Part shown: in pieces, positions 28,089-38,076 of the stretch
Layout: the number at the start of each line of letters is the position of its first letter
Position numbering within the stretch: the stretch's first letter is position 1
Source of the DNA: an uncultured Flavobacteriales bacterium
GTDB taxonomy: Bacteria > Bacteroidota > Bacteroidia > Flavobacteriales > JBLHRE01
Direction: 5' to 3'
NCBI GenBank assembly: GCA_937139155.1
Contig: CAKZPI010000017.1
Span: 1 to 64,000 of the forward strand
DNA: 64,000 bases
The notes under the pieces: generated by a model
What the model was told of the DNA's origin: nothing
Seen by the model: the letters and a program-made list of their open reading frames with translations, nothing else
The model's database searches: none
Made by a program: the position numbers and the translations under genes

Positions 28089-29777
28089 ATGAAAAGACTC
28101 GTACACCCTTTGCTTATTTTGTTGATTTGGTTAGGATCAGCCCAAGCTCAGCCAAAAAATTTCAGAACCATGTTTAGAGATAATCCTGCTAAAACTTTAG
28201 TGATAGGATGGTCTCAACCATTGGTAAGCTTACAAAACGGTTCCAATTTTAAGCTTTATTATAGTTCCACTGACCATGGAACCGACACCACGCTTTATGC
28301 ATTGGATAACCAACCAGTAATTCCAAGTAGAACAAGCCAAATGAAGTCTTTGAACCATTACTTCGTAAGGCTTGCAAATCTAAGCCCAAATACCAATTAT
28401 TATTTCACCATTGCATATGATGATGTTTCCGGACAACGAGCTCAAACCCCAAGGTATTATTCAGCCACCCTGCCTGATGTTCCTACTGAGCCTTTGTCAA
28501 TCATTGCTGGAGGAGACTCTCGTTTAGATTTAGAACATCCAGACCAAACCGCTGAATCCATCATTATTCGACAAGAAGCGAATAAAATGGTTTCAAAACT
28601 CCGGCCCCATCTGGTAGCATTCGGCGGTGATTACACCTTTGCCAATGCGGACGAAGAATGGGTGGATTGGCTAGAGGACTGGGAGTTAACCTATTCATCG
28701 GATGGAAGGATTACACCCATTGTAGCGGCTATTGGAAATCATGAATATCCTCCGTTTTTAGCGCCCAGTGGAGCCCAAGTAGTGGTAGATATTTTTGACG
28801 TCCCTTCACCAGATGTTTATTACGCTTTAACTTTTGGAGGCAACCTTTTAAGGCTTTATACCCTTAATACAGAAATCTCCATACCCGGAAACCAAAGTCA
28901 ATGGTTGGAGCAAGACCTTCAGACCACAGGTTTCGATGTATACTGGAAAATGGCCCAATACCACAAGCCCATTCGTCCGCACGAAGCGGATAAATCAGAC
29001 AATAACGACGGCTTTCACTACTGGGCCCAACCATTTTGGGATTATCAAGTTCGATTAGTGGTTGAGTCAGACGCCCATGTGGTGAAAACTACCTGGCCTG
29101 TTATGCCTACCACCCAACCGGATGGAACTGGCTTTGGCAATTACCAGGCGGACCATAATTTTGTGAGAAACGAAAACCGCGGAACCGTATTTGTAGGTGA
29201 AGGAACCTGGGCCGCCCTTCGGTCAGGCAATGACCCTAAAGCGTGGACCCGCGACATGGGTGGATTCAATCAAGTTAAGTGGATTTGGGTTAACCGTGAC
29301 TCCATTCAAGTTCGAACCGTGGTTACGTATGACCCTACAGATTCTCTGTATGTAAAAAATCTACAAGAGCTTTCCGATACCAACCGGTTTTCTGAACCTA
29401 CTGGAATTCAACTTTGGAATCCTGGAAATGGAAAGGTGGTAAGCATTACCGATAACGGAAGAACTCCCAGACCTTCCCTTTCATCAGATCAGCCCAATTA
29501 CTTGACCTATTCTGCTGAATTTAGCGTTGACCCAAGCCTTATTAAAGATGGCTTTGCCCGAGTTCGACTGAATTATACCCGTGAACGAGAAGGGCTTGTA
29601 AGAATCTTTAACCTTCAGGGACAAGAGCTAATTAACCAAACTATTTACACCAGCGGCGACCTTATGCAGGGCACCTTTGATTTCAACGGTATGCCGGAAG
29701 GGATTTATTTAATTACCCTGAAAGCTGGTGATCAAATTTATACCAAGCGCGTAATATTTACCGGAAACAACCAATAA
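28089..29777 (+). CDS. T9SS-exported purple-acid-phosphatase-like metallophosphoesterase
   Basis: Signal peptide, FN3-like N-terminus, IIAGGDSR / VAFGGDY / IGNHEY motifs; C-terminal FNLQGQELINQTIYTSGDLMQGTFDFNGMPEGIYLITLKAGDQIYTKRVIF (T9SS type A). Confidence 0.88.
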   Translation: MKRLVHPLLILLIWLGSAQAQPKNFRTMFRDNPAKTLVIGWSQPLVSLQNGSNFKLYYSSTDHGTDTTLYALDNQPVIPSRTSQMKSLNHYFVRLANLSPNTNYYFTIAYDDVSGQRAQTPRYYSATLPDVPTEPLSIIAGGDSRLDLEHPDQTAESIIIRQEANKMVSKLRPHLVAFGGDYTFANADEEWVDWLEDWELTYSSDGRITPIVAAIGNHEYPPFLAPSGAQVVVDIFDVPSPDVYYALTFGGNLLRLYTLNTEISIPGNQSQWLEQDLQTTGFDVYWKMAQYHKPIRPHEADKSDNNDGFHYWAQPFWDYQVRLVVESDAHVVKTTWPVMPTTQPDGTGFGNYQADHNFVRNENRGTVFVGEGTWAALRSGNDPKAWTRDMGGFNQVKWIWVNRDSIQVRTVVTYDPTDSLYVKNLQELSDTNRFSEPTGIQLWNPGNGKVVSITDNGRTPRPSLSSDQPNYLTYSAEFSVDPSLIKDGFARVRLNYTREREGLVRIFNLQGQELINQTIYTSGDLMQGTFDFNGMPEGIYLITLKAGDQIYTKRVIFTGNNQ

Positions 29778-29780
29778 ACC

Positions 29781-31691
29781 ATGAAAACAGTAATTCTATC
29801 ATGCATTTTGGCCATGCTCAGCCTGGCCTCCTTTGCCCAAGTTCAACAATACGAAAGAACCCAGGGAGTTAAAGACCTAGTGCTTAACCCCCTGTATAAA
29901 CCCTTTTATCACGGAGTAGCTTCAGGAGATCCGCTTCAAGATGCCGTGATTATCTGGACCCGCATAACCCCAGATTCTAATGAAATTGTAAAAGATGTTG
30001 ACTGGGAAGTGGCTCTTGACCTTGACTTTAATCAAACGGTACAAACCGGAACCTACACAACCGATATTACCAAAGATTACACCGTCAAACTTGATGTTCA
30101 AGGCCTAAACCCTGGCACCTATTATTACTACCGGTTTATTTTTGATCAAGATACCTCAATTGTAGGCCGTACAAAAACCGCCCCCGTAGGTCAAACCAAC
30201 AAAATGCGATTAGGGGTTGTGTCTTGCATTAACTTCCAAGCCGGGTATTTCAATGCATTAAGAAGGCTGGCCAACCGCAATGACCTTGACCTAATAGTTA
30301 CCCTTGGAGATTATATTTATGAGTATGCAGAAGGTGGATATGGATATGATTCAACATTGGGTCGGGGGCATGAGCCTGACCATGAGATGGTAAGTTTAGC
30401 GGATTACCGGCTTCGTTATTCTTTCTACCGTTTAGACCCAGATATGCGAAGAATTCATCAGCTCTATCCGTTCATTGCTGTTTGGGACGACCACGAATCG
30501 GCCAATGATTCGTATAAAGATGGAGCCGAAAACCATCAACCTGCTACCGAAGGGCCTTGGGCCATCCGAAAAGAAAACATGAGTACTGCTTATCATGAAT
30601 GGATGCCAATTCGAACGCCGGATATGATGAATAAAGAAAAAATCTACCGAAGCTTTTCTTTCGGAAACTTATTTGATTTAATCATGGTAGATACTCGGAT
30701 TATTGGGCGTGATGAACAAGTGTCAAGTGTTACTGATACCGGGTATTCAAGCCCCAATAGAAGCTTACTTGGTAATGCTCAGCTTTTATGGCTGAAAAAT
30801 GAGCTTTCAAACTCAACAGCAACCTATAAACTCCTCGGAAATCAGGTAATGCTGACTCAGTTTAATTCGGTTCCTGGTCAACCTTTTAACCTAGACGCCT
30901 GGGATGGATATCCTGCGGAACGTGAGAGCCTGATGAATTACATCGACAGCATTCAAATGAATAATTTTATTGTGCTAACGGGTGACATTCATACCTCCTG
31001 GGCCAGTGACCTTACCCTGAACCCTAGTAATATAACTGAGTATAATCCCGCAACTGGAGATGGATCAATTGGGGTTGAATTTGTTACCCCGAGCGTCACC
31101 TCAGATAATTTCAATGAAATTACCGGTCAGGCCCCTGGAAGTTCGGAAGCTATTGAACAAAGCGTGCTTGCCGGGAATCCGCAAATTAAATTTGTTGAAC
31201 TTGATGATCATGGCTATTTCATACTTGATATAAACCAGCAGCGGGCCCAAGCAGAATGGTATGTTGGGGAAATTCTTCAGCCTGACCTGAATGAAACCTT
31301 GCTTGCCATTTGGAAAACCGATTCAGGCTCAAACCGTGTTTCAGAGGCTACCCAACCCTCCTTGTCAAATCAAAATGTAGCCCCAGCTCCTGATGAAGCA
31401 CCAGCTCAGAACTTAAGCCTTGAAGATTATGCCCCACAAATCATTGCCAGTTATCCCAACCCGTTCATTGATTTTGTAAGGGTGCAGTTTGGCTTAATTC
31501 AGGCCTCAGAACTTGTAATTCACTTACGTGACCTGCAAGGGAGAACGGTAAAAACCTTTCCTGCCAAGAAGTACCCAGCGGGAGTTTTCAGCATTACCCT
31601 AGAAGGCAATGATCTAGAACCCGGAACCTATATTCTCAATATTCACTCTGACCAAGGCCATAGTTCTATCCCCCTGATTAAGATGCATTAA
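29781..31691 (+). CDS. PhoD-like alkaline phosphatase with T9SS sorting domain
   Basis: FYHGVASGDPLQDAVIIWTRITP, TLGDYIYEY, AVWDDHESAND, LTGDIHTSW; C-terminal YPNPFIDFVRV...LEPGTYILNI. Confidence 0.93.
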   Translation: MKTVILSCILAMLSLASFAQVQQYERTQGVKDLVLNPLYKPFYHGVASGDPLQDAVIIWTRITPDSNEIVKDVDWEVALDLDFNQTVQTGTYTTDITKDYTVKLDVQGLNPGTYYYYRFIFDQDTSIVGRTKTAPVGQTNKMRLGVVSCINFQAGYFNALRRLANRNDLDLIVTLGDYIYEYAEGGYGYDSTLGRGHEPDHEMVSLADYRLRYSFYRLDPDMRRIHQLYPFIAVWDDHESANDSYKDGAENHQPATEGPWAIRKENMSTAYHEWMPIRTPDMMNKEKIYRSFSFGNLFDLIMVDTRIIGRDEQVSSVTDTGYSSPNRSLLGNAQLLWLKNELSNSTATYKLLGNQVMLTQFNSVPGQPFNLDAWDGYPAERESLMNYIDSIQMNNFIVLTGDIHTSWASDLTLNPSNITEYNPATGDGSIGVEFVTPSVTSDNFNEITGQAPGSSEAIEQSVLAGNPQIKFVELDDHGYFILDINQQRAQAEWYVGEILQPDLNETLLAIWKTDSGSNRVSEATQPSLSNQNVAPAPDEAPAQNLSLEDYAPQIIASYPNPFIDFVRVQFGLIQASELVIHLRDLQGRTVKTFPAKKYPAGVFSITLEGNDLEPGTYILNIHSDQGHSSIPLIKMH

Positions 31692-31731
31692 TTGATTATT
31701 TACACCCTAAAAAAACGGATGCCTTAATCTT

Positions 31732-31764
31732 GAAAAGCGCCAGTCATTTAGGCTGGCGCTTTTC
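31732..31764 (+). terminator. Rho-independent terminator downstream of phoD-like gene
   Basis: AAAAGCGCCAG-tcatttagg-CTGGCGCTTTT followed by CCTTTTT. Confidence 0.85.
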
Positions 31765-31791
31765 CTTTTTACAAAGCCAAAACATTAGCCT

Positions 31792-31799
31792 TACCTTTG
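31792..31799 (+). promoter_or_regulatory. -7 element TACCTTTG upstream of rlmN
   Basis: Perfect TAnnTTTG ending 4 nt before ATG 31804. Confidence 0.55.
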
Positions 31800-31803
31800 C
31801 CAA

Positions 31804-32844
31804 ATGAAAACAGACATTCGGGAAATAGGGGAGAAGGAATTGCAAGGCTGGTTGGAAGAAAAAGGTGAAAAACCCTTCCGCGCTAAGCAAATTCTTGAAT
31901 GGATTTGGAAGCATGCCGTAGGCAGCATTGACGAAATGACCAATCTCTCCCTGGATTTGAGAAATCAAATCAAAGAGAGCTTTGAACTGAAACCCGTTCA
32001 GCGTTCTGGAGCTCAGGTTTCCAATGACGGTACCATTAAAAATGCCTTCCGCCTGCATGATCAGCACTTGGTAGAAGGGGTCTTGATTCCTACAGATACC
32101 CGAATGACCGCCTGCATCTCTTCACAAGTTGGATGCAGCCTTTCTTGCAAATTCTGTGCTACCGGGAAACTAAAAAGGTTGAGAAACCTAACCGGAGGAG
32201 AAATCTTTGACCAAGTTGTATTATTGAACAACCAAGCCCAGGAAACCTACGGTAAGCCCCTTTCAAACATTGTGTACATGGGAATGGGCGAGCCCCTTCT
32301 GAATTACCGAGGAGTCATGGAATCTGTTCACTGGATCACCTCTCCCAAAGGCCTGGGGATGTCGCCAAAAAGAATCACAGTTTCTACAGCAGGAATTGCC
32401 AAAATGATCAAAAAACTGGCCGATGATGAAGCCAAATTCAACCTAGCCTTAAGCCTTCATGCTGCCAATGATGAGAAGCGAAACCAAATCATGCCCATCA
32501 ATGAGCAAAACAGCCTTGGGGCCTTGGCAGAAGCCCTTCGCTATTATCATGGTAAAACAGGGAATCAGGTTACCTATGAATACATCATTTTCAAAGGCTT
32601 CAATGACCAATTAAAGGATGCCGCTGAGCTAGAAGCTTTCTGCAGAATTGTGCCTAGTAAGGTGAACATCATTGAATACAATCCCATTGACGGAGAAGAG
32701 TTTGAACAAGCTGACCCTGAAAAAACAGATGCTTTCGCTGCTTTTCTAGAAAATCGAAAAATCAACGTAAATGTGCGTCGTAGCCGAGGCAAAGACATTG
32801 ATGCTGCCTGCGGACAATTGGCCAATAAACTGAAACCCGCATGA
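31804..32844 (+). CDS. rlmN: 23S rRNA (adenine2503-C2)-methyltransferase (dual-specificity) RlmN
   Basis: Radical SAM CSLSCKFCATGKLKRLRNLTGGEI; MGMGEPLLNY. Confidence 0.95.
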   Translation: MKTDIREIGEKELQGWLEEKGEKPFRAKQILEWIWKHAVGSIDEMTNLSLDLRNQIKESFELKPVQRSGAQVSNDGTIKNAFRLHDQHLVEGVLIPTDTRMTACISSQVGCSLSCKFCATGKLKRLRNLTGGEIFDQVVLLNNQAQETYGKPLSNIVYMGMGEPLLNYRGVMESVHWITSPKGLGMSPKRITVSTAGIAKMIKKLADDEAKFNLALSLHAANDEKRNQIMPINEQNSLGALAEALRYYHGKTGNQVTYEYIIFKGFNDQLKDAAELEAFCRIVPSKVNIIEYNPIDGEEFEQADPEKTDAFAAFLENRKINVNVRRSRGKDIDAACGQLANKLKPA

Positions 32845-33047
32845 CAAAATCACTGAAAATAGTAGCCCTGATTACCTTCATCGGACTGTTTTTTGGAGCC
32901 CTGGCTAGGTGGATGAATCTGGAAATCGCAAAATTTATCCTTCCCGCATCCATGTTTGCCCTGGCCTTCATTTTAATGCCCTTTTTCCTGTTTTGGCGCT
33001 ATGATTTGAAACAACAAAAAAAGAAGGTAGACCAGGAGGATGCCTAA
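32841..33047 (+). CDS. Small membrane protein
   Basis: 68 aa, two TM helices, overlaps rlmN stop by 4 nt. Confidence 0.65.
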   Translation: MTKSLKIVALITFIGLFFGALARWMNLEIAKFILPASMFALAFILMPFFLFWRYDLKQQKKKVDQEDA

Positions 33048-33080
33048 GTAATTTCTTCGAATCATTAAAGATTAGAGAAC

Positions 33081-33902
33081 CTACCTTGGCTTTGGCCAGT
33101 CATCGTTTACAAGAAAAACCCATTCATCTTCGCCAAGGCCTTTCCACAACACACCTCCATAGGGCACCGGATCCCAAATTTTTCGTTCAGACTCATGGCC
33201 AGAAAGCCATCCGAGTTTATGCACAGGACTAAGGTTTTCAAAGGAAATGGACGCCTTCTCCTTCTCATGCATCCAAAGCCCTTTTTCATGGTTTGGGTCT
33301 AAGTCTTCTATGCCCTCGGCTTCATTCAGACCAGGTGGGTAAAACAACCTCCCTTTGAGCCATATTTCAGACTCCAAAGGCCTTCCATTCAGTCCTGGAA
33401 CCTGATCTAAATTATCTTGACCCATTAAAATTTGATGGTTGAGGATTTTACTCCATTTATCACCAAGCCGATCTTTTGGATTGGAACCGAGAAACCCATA
33501 AAGGCCCTTATCCTGCTCATGCATTAAGTAAAACTTTGTGCTTAACTCAATGTGAATCACCTTGTTTTGAATCAGGTCTTCCACCACAAAATCAAGCTCC
33601 CCAAGGGTGATTTTATCCTTTTTGATTTGAATTCCGTGTCCAAGCAAATGGTAATCTGGATGGTTTTCAAAAAAGAATTTCAGAAGGTCTTCAGCATATT
33701 GCCCAAGTCTTTTTCTGCGCTTTCGCGGGATTTTGGAATACGTCAAGGCCCCCGACTCATCCCAGTCGATGAACAAACTCATGCTCGACTGGGCCAAATC
33801 CCTAAAAAAATCAGGCTTTGGAATCAAGTCATGATGAATTAAGCAAGGACTTGCAATAAGCCAATAAAGGTCGGCTAGGGCCGGATGTTTCCAGTTTCGC
33901 AT
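33081..33902 (-). CDS. DUF1853 family protein
   Basis: RLGQYAEDLLKFFFENHPDYHLLGHGIQIKKDKITLGELDFVVED...HIELSTKFYL typical of DUF1853 (PD-(D/E)XK-like). Confidence 0.85.
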   Translation of the reverse strand: MRNWKHPALADLYWLIASPCLIHHDLIPKPDFFRDLAQSSMSLFIDWDESGALTYSKIPRKRRKRLGQYAEDLLKFFFENHPDYHLLGHGIQIKKDKITLGELDFVVEDLIQNKVIHIELSTKFYLMHEQDKGLYGFLGSNPKDRLGDKWSKILNHQILMGQDNLDQVPGLNGRPLESEIWLKGRLFYPPGLNEAEGIEDLDPNHEKGLWMHEKEKASISFENLSPVHKLGWLSGHESERKIWDPVPYGGVLWKGLGEDEWVFLVNDDWPKPR

Positions 33903-33976
33903 AGAGATTTAAGATGAAAATCAGGGTTAAAAAAGGGGTTAATCCTTTACCTTCGCAACCAAACAGAAGAATATTT

Positions 33977-34711
33977 ATGGCAAAATACAGAAAATGGTTT
34001 GGGGGTGCATTGGGATGGGTCTTTGGTGGCCCCATTGGAGCCTTGGTTGGCTTGGCCCTGGGATCAGTATTTGATGAGGCGGCCGAATCAGGAGCAAGAA
34101 CAAGCATCCGCGATAAGCGATATACCCGTCAGGGAGATTTTGAAGTAAGCCTATTGGTGCTTGCCTCCTACGTGATAAAGGCAGATGGTGAAGTTCGGAA
34201 AACAGAGCTTGACTATGTTCGAAATACCTTTGTTGAGCTATTTGGACGGGCTCGAGCCAACGAAGCCTTCCGTTTCTTCAATGAAATCACCAAGCAAAAC
34301 ACCTATAGCCTGAAAGAGGTTTGTACCCAGATCTACCAGAACATGGATCACCCGTCTAGGCTTCAACTCATGCATTTCCTGTTTAAAATTGCGCATGTTG
34401 ATGGTCATGTAGATGACCGTGAGCGGGAAATGGTCTTTCAAATTGGCGATTACCTAAGAATCTCTGCGGCCGATATGAAAAGCCTTGAGGCCATGTACAT
34501 GCCTGACGATTCTGCCTACTATAAAATTCTTGAAATTGAAGAAACTGCCACCGATGCAGAGGTGAAAAAGGCCTACCGAAAGATGGCTAAGAAATACCAC
34601 CCTGACCGGGTACAACATTTAGGAGAGGAATACCAAGACGAGGCAGAGTCTAAATTCAGAAAGGTTCAGGAAGCCTATGATGGCATCATGAAAAAGCGGA
34701 AATCTGCTTAA
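33977..34711 (+). CDS. TerB/DjlA-like co-chaperone with C-terminal J domain
   Basis: GGPIGALVGLALGSVFDE, TerB-like HVDGHVDDREREMV, J domain YYKILEIEETATDAEVKKAYRKMAKKYHPDRV. Confidence 0.9.
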   Translation: MAKYRKWFGGALGWVFGGPIGALVGLALGSVFDEAAESGARTSIRDKRYTRQGDFEVSLLVLASYVIKADGEVRKTELDYVRNTFVELFGRARANEAFRFFNEITKQNTYSLKEVCTQIYQNMDHPSRLQLMHFLFKIAHVDGHVDDREREMVFQIGDYLRISAADMKSLEAMYMPDDSAYYKILEIEETATDAEVKKAYRKMAKKYHPDRVQHLGEEYQDEAESKFRKVQEAYDGIMKKRKSA

Positions 34712-34725
34712 AGACTTCCGCTTTT
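34692..34725 (+). terminator. Terminator overlapping the 3' end of the J-domain gene
   Basis: AAAAGCGGAA ... TTCCGCTTTT. Confidence 0.65.
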
Positions 34726-34752
34726 CTCAAGGATTATAATCTAATTACTCGC

Positions 34753-35931
34753 TTATTTAAAAGCGGGAATTCCAGTAATATCTGCACCGGTAATTAAGAG
34801 GTGAATATCATGAGTTCCTTCATAGGTGATCACCGATTCAAGGTTCATCATATGGCGCATGATGCTGTATTCTTGGGTAATTCCCATCGCGCCTAGTATT
34901 TGTCTTGACTCTCGTGCAATATCAATGGCAATTTTCACATTGTTCCTTTTGGCCATTGAAATGTGTTGAGTAGTGGCTTTGCCTTCGTTTTTCAACTGAC
35001 CGCAACGATAAGCTAGAAGCTGCCCCTTGGTAATTTCTGTTACCATTTCAGCAAGTTTCTTTTGAACCAGCTGAAAAGAAGCAATGGGTTTGTTGAATTG
35101 AATTCTTTCCTTGGCATAACGCAGGGCCGTATCGTAACAATCCATGGCAGCACCTAAAGCTCCCCAAGCAATTCCGTACCGAGCTGAATCAAGGCAACCA
35201 AGAGGAGCACCAAGCCCTGATTTTCCAGGAAGAAGGTTTTCTTTAGGAACTTTAACATTGTCAAAAACGAGTTCTCCGGTGGCTGATGCTCTCAACGACC
35301 ATTTTCCGTGGGTTTCAGGGGTGGTAAATCCTTCCATCCCGCGTTCTACAATCAAGCCATGAATACGTCCTTCTTCATTTTTTGCCCAAACAACGGCAAT
35401 GTCAGCAAAGGGTGAGTTTGAAATCCATAGTTTGGCTCCGTTCAGTAGGTAATGATCACCCATGTCTTTGTAATTCGAAACCATTCCACTAGGGTTTGAC
35501 CCGTGGTCAGGTTCGGTCAATCCAAAGCAACCAATCATTTCGCCAGAAGCCAGTTTTGGAAGATATTTTTTCTTTTGTTCCTCGTTTCCGTAAGCAAAGA
35601 TTGGGTACATCACCAAAGAAGACTGAACGGATGCGGTAGACCGAATTCCAGAATCACCCCTTTCAAGCTCTTGCATGATTAGGCCGTAGGAAATATGATC
35701 AAGCCCTGCCCCCCCATATTCTTCTGGGATGTATGGACCGAAGGCTCCAATTTCAGCAAGCCCTCCTAGGATTTGACTTGGAAACTTGGCATCTTCATAG
35801 GCCTGTTCAATGATGGGAGAAATTTCCCTTTTTACGAATTGACGCGAGGCATCCCGCACCAATTTATGCTCTTCGGTTAGTAGGTCGTCTAAATTGAAAT
35901 AGTCAACCCCTTGAAATAGATCTGCAGACAT
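34753..35931 (-). CDS. Acyl-CoA dehydrogenase (glutaryl-CoA dehydrogenase-like)
   Basis: GCFGLTEPDHGSNPSGM, YGIAWGALGAAMDCYDTALRYAKERIQF, VITYEGTHDIHLLITGADITGIPAF. Confidence 0.9.
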   Translation of the reverse strand: MSADLFQGVDYFNLDDLLTEEHKLVRDASRQFVKREISPIIEQAYEDAKFPSQILGGLAEIGAFGPYIPEEYGGAGLDHISYGLIMQELERGDSGIRSTASVQSSLVMYPIFAYGNEEQKKKYLPKLASGEMIGCFGLTEPDHGSNPSGMVSNYKDMGDHYLLNGAKLWISNSPFADIAVVWAKNEEGRIHGLIVERGMEGFTTPETHGKWSLRASATGELVFDNVKVPKENLLPGKSGLGAPLGCLDSARYGIAWGALGAAMDCYDTALRYAKERIQFNKPIASFQLVQKKLAEMVTEITKGQLLAYRCGQLKNEGKATTQHISMAKRNNVKIAIDIARESRQILGAMGITQEYSIMRHMMNLESVITYEGTHDIHLLITGADITGIPAFK

Positions 35932-35987
35932 GGCAAATGTTTAAGATTCAGGGGTCAAATCTAAGGCTTATTCAAAGGAAAAATAAG

Positions 35988-36407
35988 CTATGTACGATTA
36001 AAAAGAGATTTATCAAGGCTCAGGGTTCCGGGGCCCATCATGGCCAGAAAGATAAAAAGAATGCCCAATTCAATAGCGTGGGAAGCCCCTGCAAATCCAT
36101 CTCCGGTAGAAAACTTATGAAGCACGGCTATGAGCATGGTAAAGGCCATAACAATGGCTGTATACCTTGTAAACAGGCCGAGGATTAGGAGAAGGCCACC
36201 TAAAGCCTCTGCAAGCGATGCTAAAAAGCCCCAGAAAGCAGGCCAGAAATTAATTCCAATCAGTTCCATCCGGCCTCCGAGCCAGACCCAGGTATCATAT
36301 CCGCCCCAGATTTTTGGGACTCCATGGAATAAAAACATGATTCCAATTCCGATGCGAAGCACCAATAATGCGTTATTCTTGTCCTTTAGGACCAAAGGGT
36401 TAATCAT
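35988..36407 (-). CDS. DoxX family protein
   Basis: VLRIGIGIMFLFHGVPKIWGG, EALGGLLLILGLFTRYTAIVMAFTML. Confidence 0.9.
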   Translation of the reverse strand: MINPLVLKDKNNALLVLRIGIGIMFLFHGVPKIWGGYDTWVWLGGRMELIGINFWPAFWGFLASLAEALGGLLLILGLFTRYTAIVMAFTMLIAVLHKFSTGDGFAGASHAIELGILFIFLAMMGPGTLSLDKSLFNRT

Positions 36408-36505
36408 AGCTTAGGTTTTGGGTGTTTGAAATTGGTTGCTTAGAAGCTTGGGGAAAAGGCTTCGTTAAGAAACGTCAAGGTAAGCAATTTAGAAATTTGT
36501 TTGGT

Positions 36506-36513
36506 TAGTTTTG
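36506..36513 (+). promoter_or_regulatory. -7 element TAGTTTTG upstream of DUF4271 gene
   Basis: Perfect TAnnTTTG ending 5 nt before ATG 36519. Confidence 0.5.
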
Positions 36514-36518
36514 CAAAG

Positions 36519-37196
36519 ATGAAAACAAAGGAGGAGATAGCCATACTACATACGTATGAAAACCAAGATTGGGTTTTCATTGTTCTGGTATTGATCGTGG
36601 GCCTTGTTGGGGCCGTACGAGCCATGTTCCCCTCCCAGTTTCGGTTAATGTGGAGGATGCTGAGCCTTAAAAACTATGCCGAGAACTTCTTTGCCCTGGA
36701 CGCTAAAAAGTCGAATACCTTTAGTTTGATTTTACAATCGGTTGCTTTGCTCACCGGGGGTTTATTGATTCACCTTCTTTTGCCAAATGAGGTTTTAAAC
36801 GAGGTACACCCAGTTAACCGGTATATTTTAATTGTATTAGGCCTAAGTTTTTTCTCCATTCTTAAATCGGGCATTGGCATGGCCATTGGGTGGCTCATTG
36901 AAATGCCGCACATCATTGAGCGGTACCAACTCTTGAAAAAACTGCATTACCACCTGATTTCAGTCCTTATAATTCCGCCCGTTGCTCTTGGAGCTTATGC
37001 CGTTCCAAACCGTGAATTTTGGCTTGTCGCTTCTGCGGCTATTGCAAGTATATTGTTGGTTTCAGGCACTTTACGATCGGCCTGGCAAATGAATAGTGAG
37101 CTGAAACTTTACTACGTTTATGTTTTTTTGTACTTTTGCGCCCTCGAAATCGCACCCATTGCCTTGATCGCCTCGACTGTGCTGAATAGTCAATGA
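36519..37196 (+). CDS. DUF4271 membrane protein
   Basis: Multi-TM protein; NQDWVFIVLVLIVGLVGAVRAMFPSQF typical of DUF4271, located before a HemD-like gene. Confidence 0.8.
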   Translation: MKTKEEIAILHTYENQDWVFIVLVLIVGLVGAVRAMFPSQFRLMWRMLSLKNYAENFFALDAKKSNTFSLILQSVALLTGGLLIHLLLPNEVLNEVHPVNRYILIVLGLSFFSILKSGIGMAIGWLIEMPHIIERYQLLKKLHYHLISVLIIPPVALGAYAVPNREFWLVASAAIASILLVSGTLRSAWQMNSELKLYYVYVFLYFCALEIAPIALIASTVLNSQ

Positions 37197-37228
37197 TTTG
37201 GGCTATTGCAGGCAGTTTAATAATCTGA

Positions 37229-37990
37229 ATGACCGCTATGAACAATCCAGTGAAAACGATCTTGGTCTCCCAACCTGAGCCAAAAACAGAAAATTCACCC
37301 TACCGCGATTTGGCAGAAAAGCTAAAGGTGAAAATTGATTTCCAACCTTTCATTCACGTAGAAGGGGTTGATTCTTCTGAATTTCGCAAGCAGAAGGTTT
37401 CTTTAACCGACCATACCGCGGTAATTCTTACCAGCCGGAATGCGGTAGACCATTATTTTAGAATTTGTGAAGAATGTAGGTTTACCGTACCTGATTCTAT
37501 GAAATACTTCTGTATGTCTGAGGCCATTGCCTTCTATTTGCAGAAATATGTAGTGTATAGAAAGCGTAAAATTTATTTTGGTAAGCACGTATTTGCTGAT
37601 TTGATTGAGCAAATAAAAAAGCATAAGAGCGAGAAGTTTTTGCTTCCTTCTTCTGATATTCTAAAGCAAGACATCCCTAACTTGCTAGAAAAGAATAAAA
37701 TTGATTACAAAAGAGCCATTCTTTATAATACGGTTTGCACCGATCTTTCACATCTTTCGGATGTATATTATGACATTCTCGTGTTCTTTAGTCCTTCAGG
37801 AATTAAGAGTCTTTTGCAAAACTTCCCTGACTTTAAGCAAAAAGACACCCGCATTGCTGCCTTCGGAAAAACCACCTGTGAGGCGGTAAAAGCCAACAAA
37901 CTAAGGTTGGATATTGAAGCCCCTTCCGCTCAAGCTCCGTCCATGACCATGGCTTTAGAGAATTACATTAAAAAGGTGAATAAGAAATAA
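37229..37990 (+). CDS. Uroporphyrinogen-III synthase-like protein
   Basis: VILTSRNAVDHYF, FLLPSSDILKQDIPNLL, VFFSPSGIKSLL, IAAFGKTTCEAV. Confidence 0.85.
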   Translation: MTAMNNPVKTILVSQPEPKTENSPYRDLAEKLKVKIDFQPFIHVEGVDSSEFRKQKVSLTDHTAVILTSRNAVDHYFRICEECRFTVPDSMKYFCMSEAIAFYLQKYVVYRKRKIYFGKHVFADLIEQIKKHKSEKFLLPSSDILKQDIPNLLEKNKIDYKRAILYNTVCTDLSHLSDVYYDILVFFSPSGIKSLLQNFPDFKQKDTRIAAFGKTTCEAVKANKLRLDIEAPSAQAPSMTMALENYIKKVNKK

Positions 37991-38010
37991 AGCCTTCCCG
38001 ATTATACGCG

Positions 38011-38040
38011 AAAAAGCCTGCTTGAAAAAGCGGGCTTTTT
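38011..38040 (+). terminator. Terminator downstream of HemD-like gene
   Basis: AAAAAGCCTGCTT-gaa-AAAGCGGGCTTTTT imperfect hairpin with T run. Confidence 0.65.
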
Positions 38041-38076
38041 TGGTTTAATGACTTAACGTAAAACGTTTAACAACCC

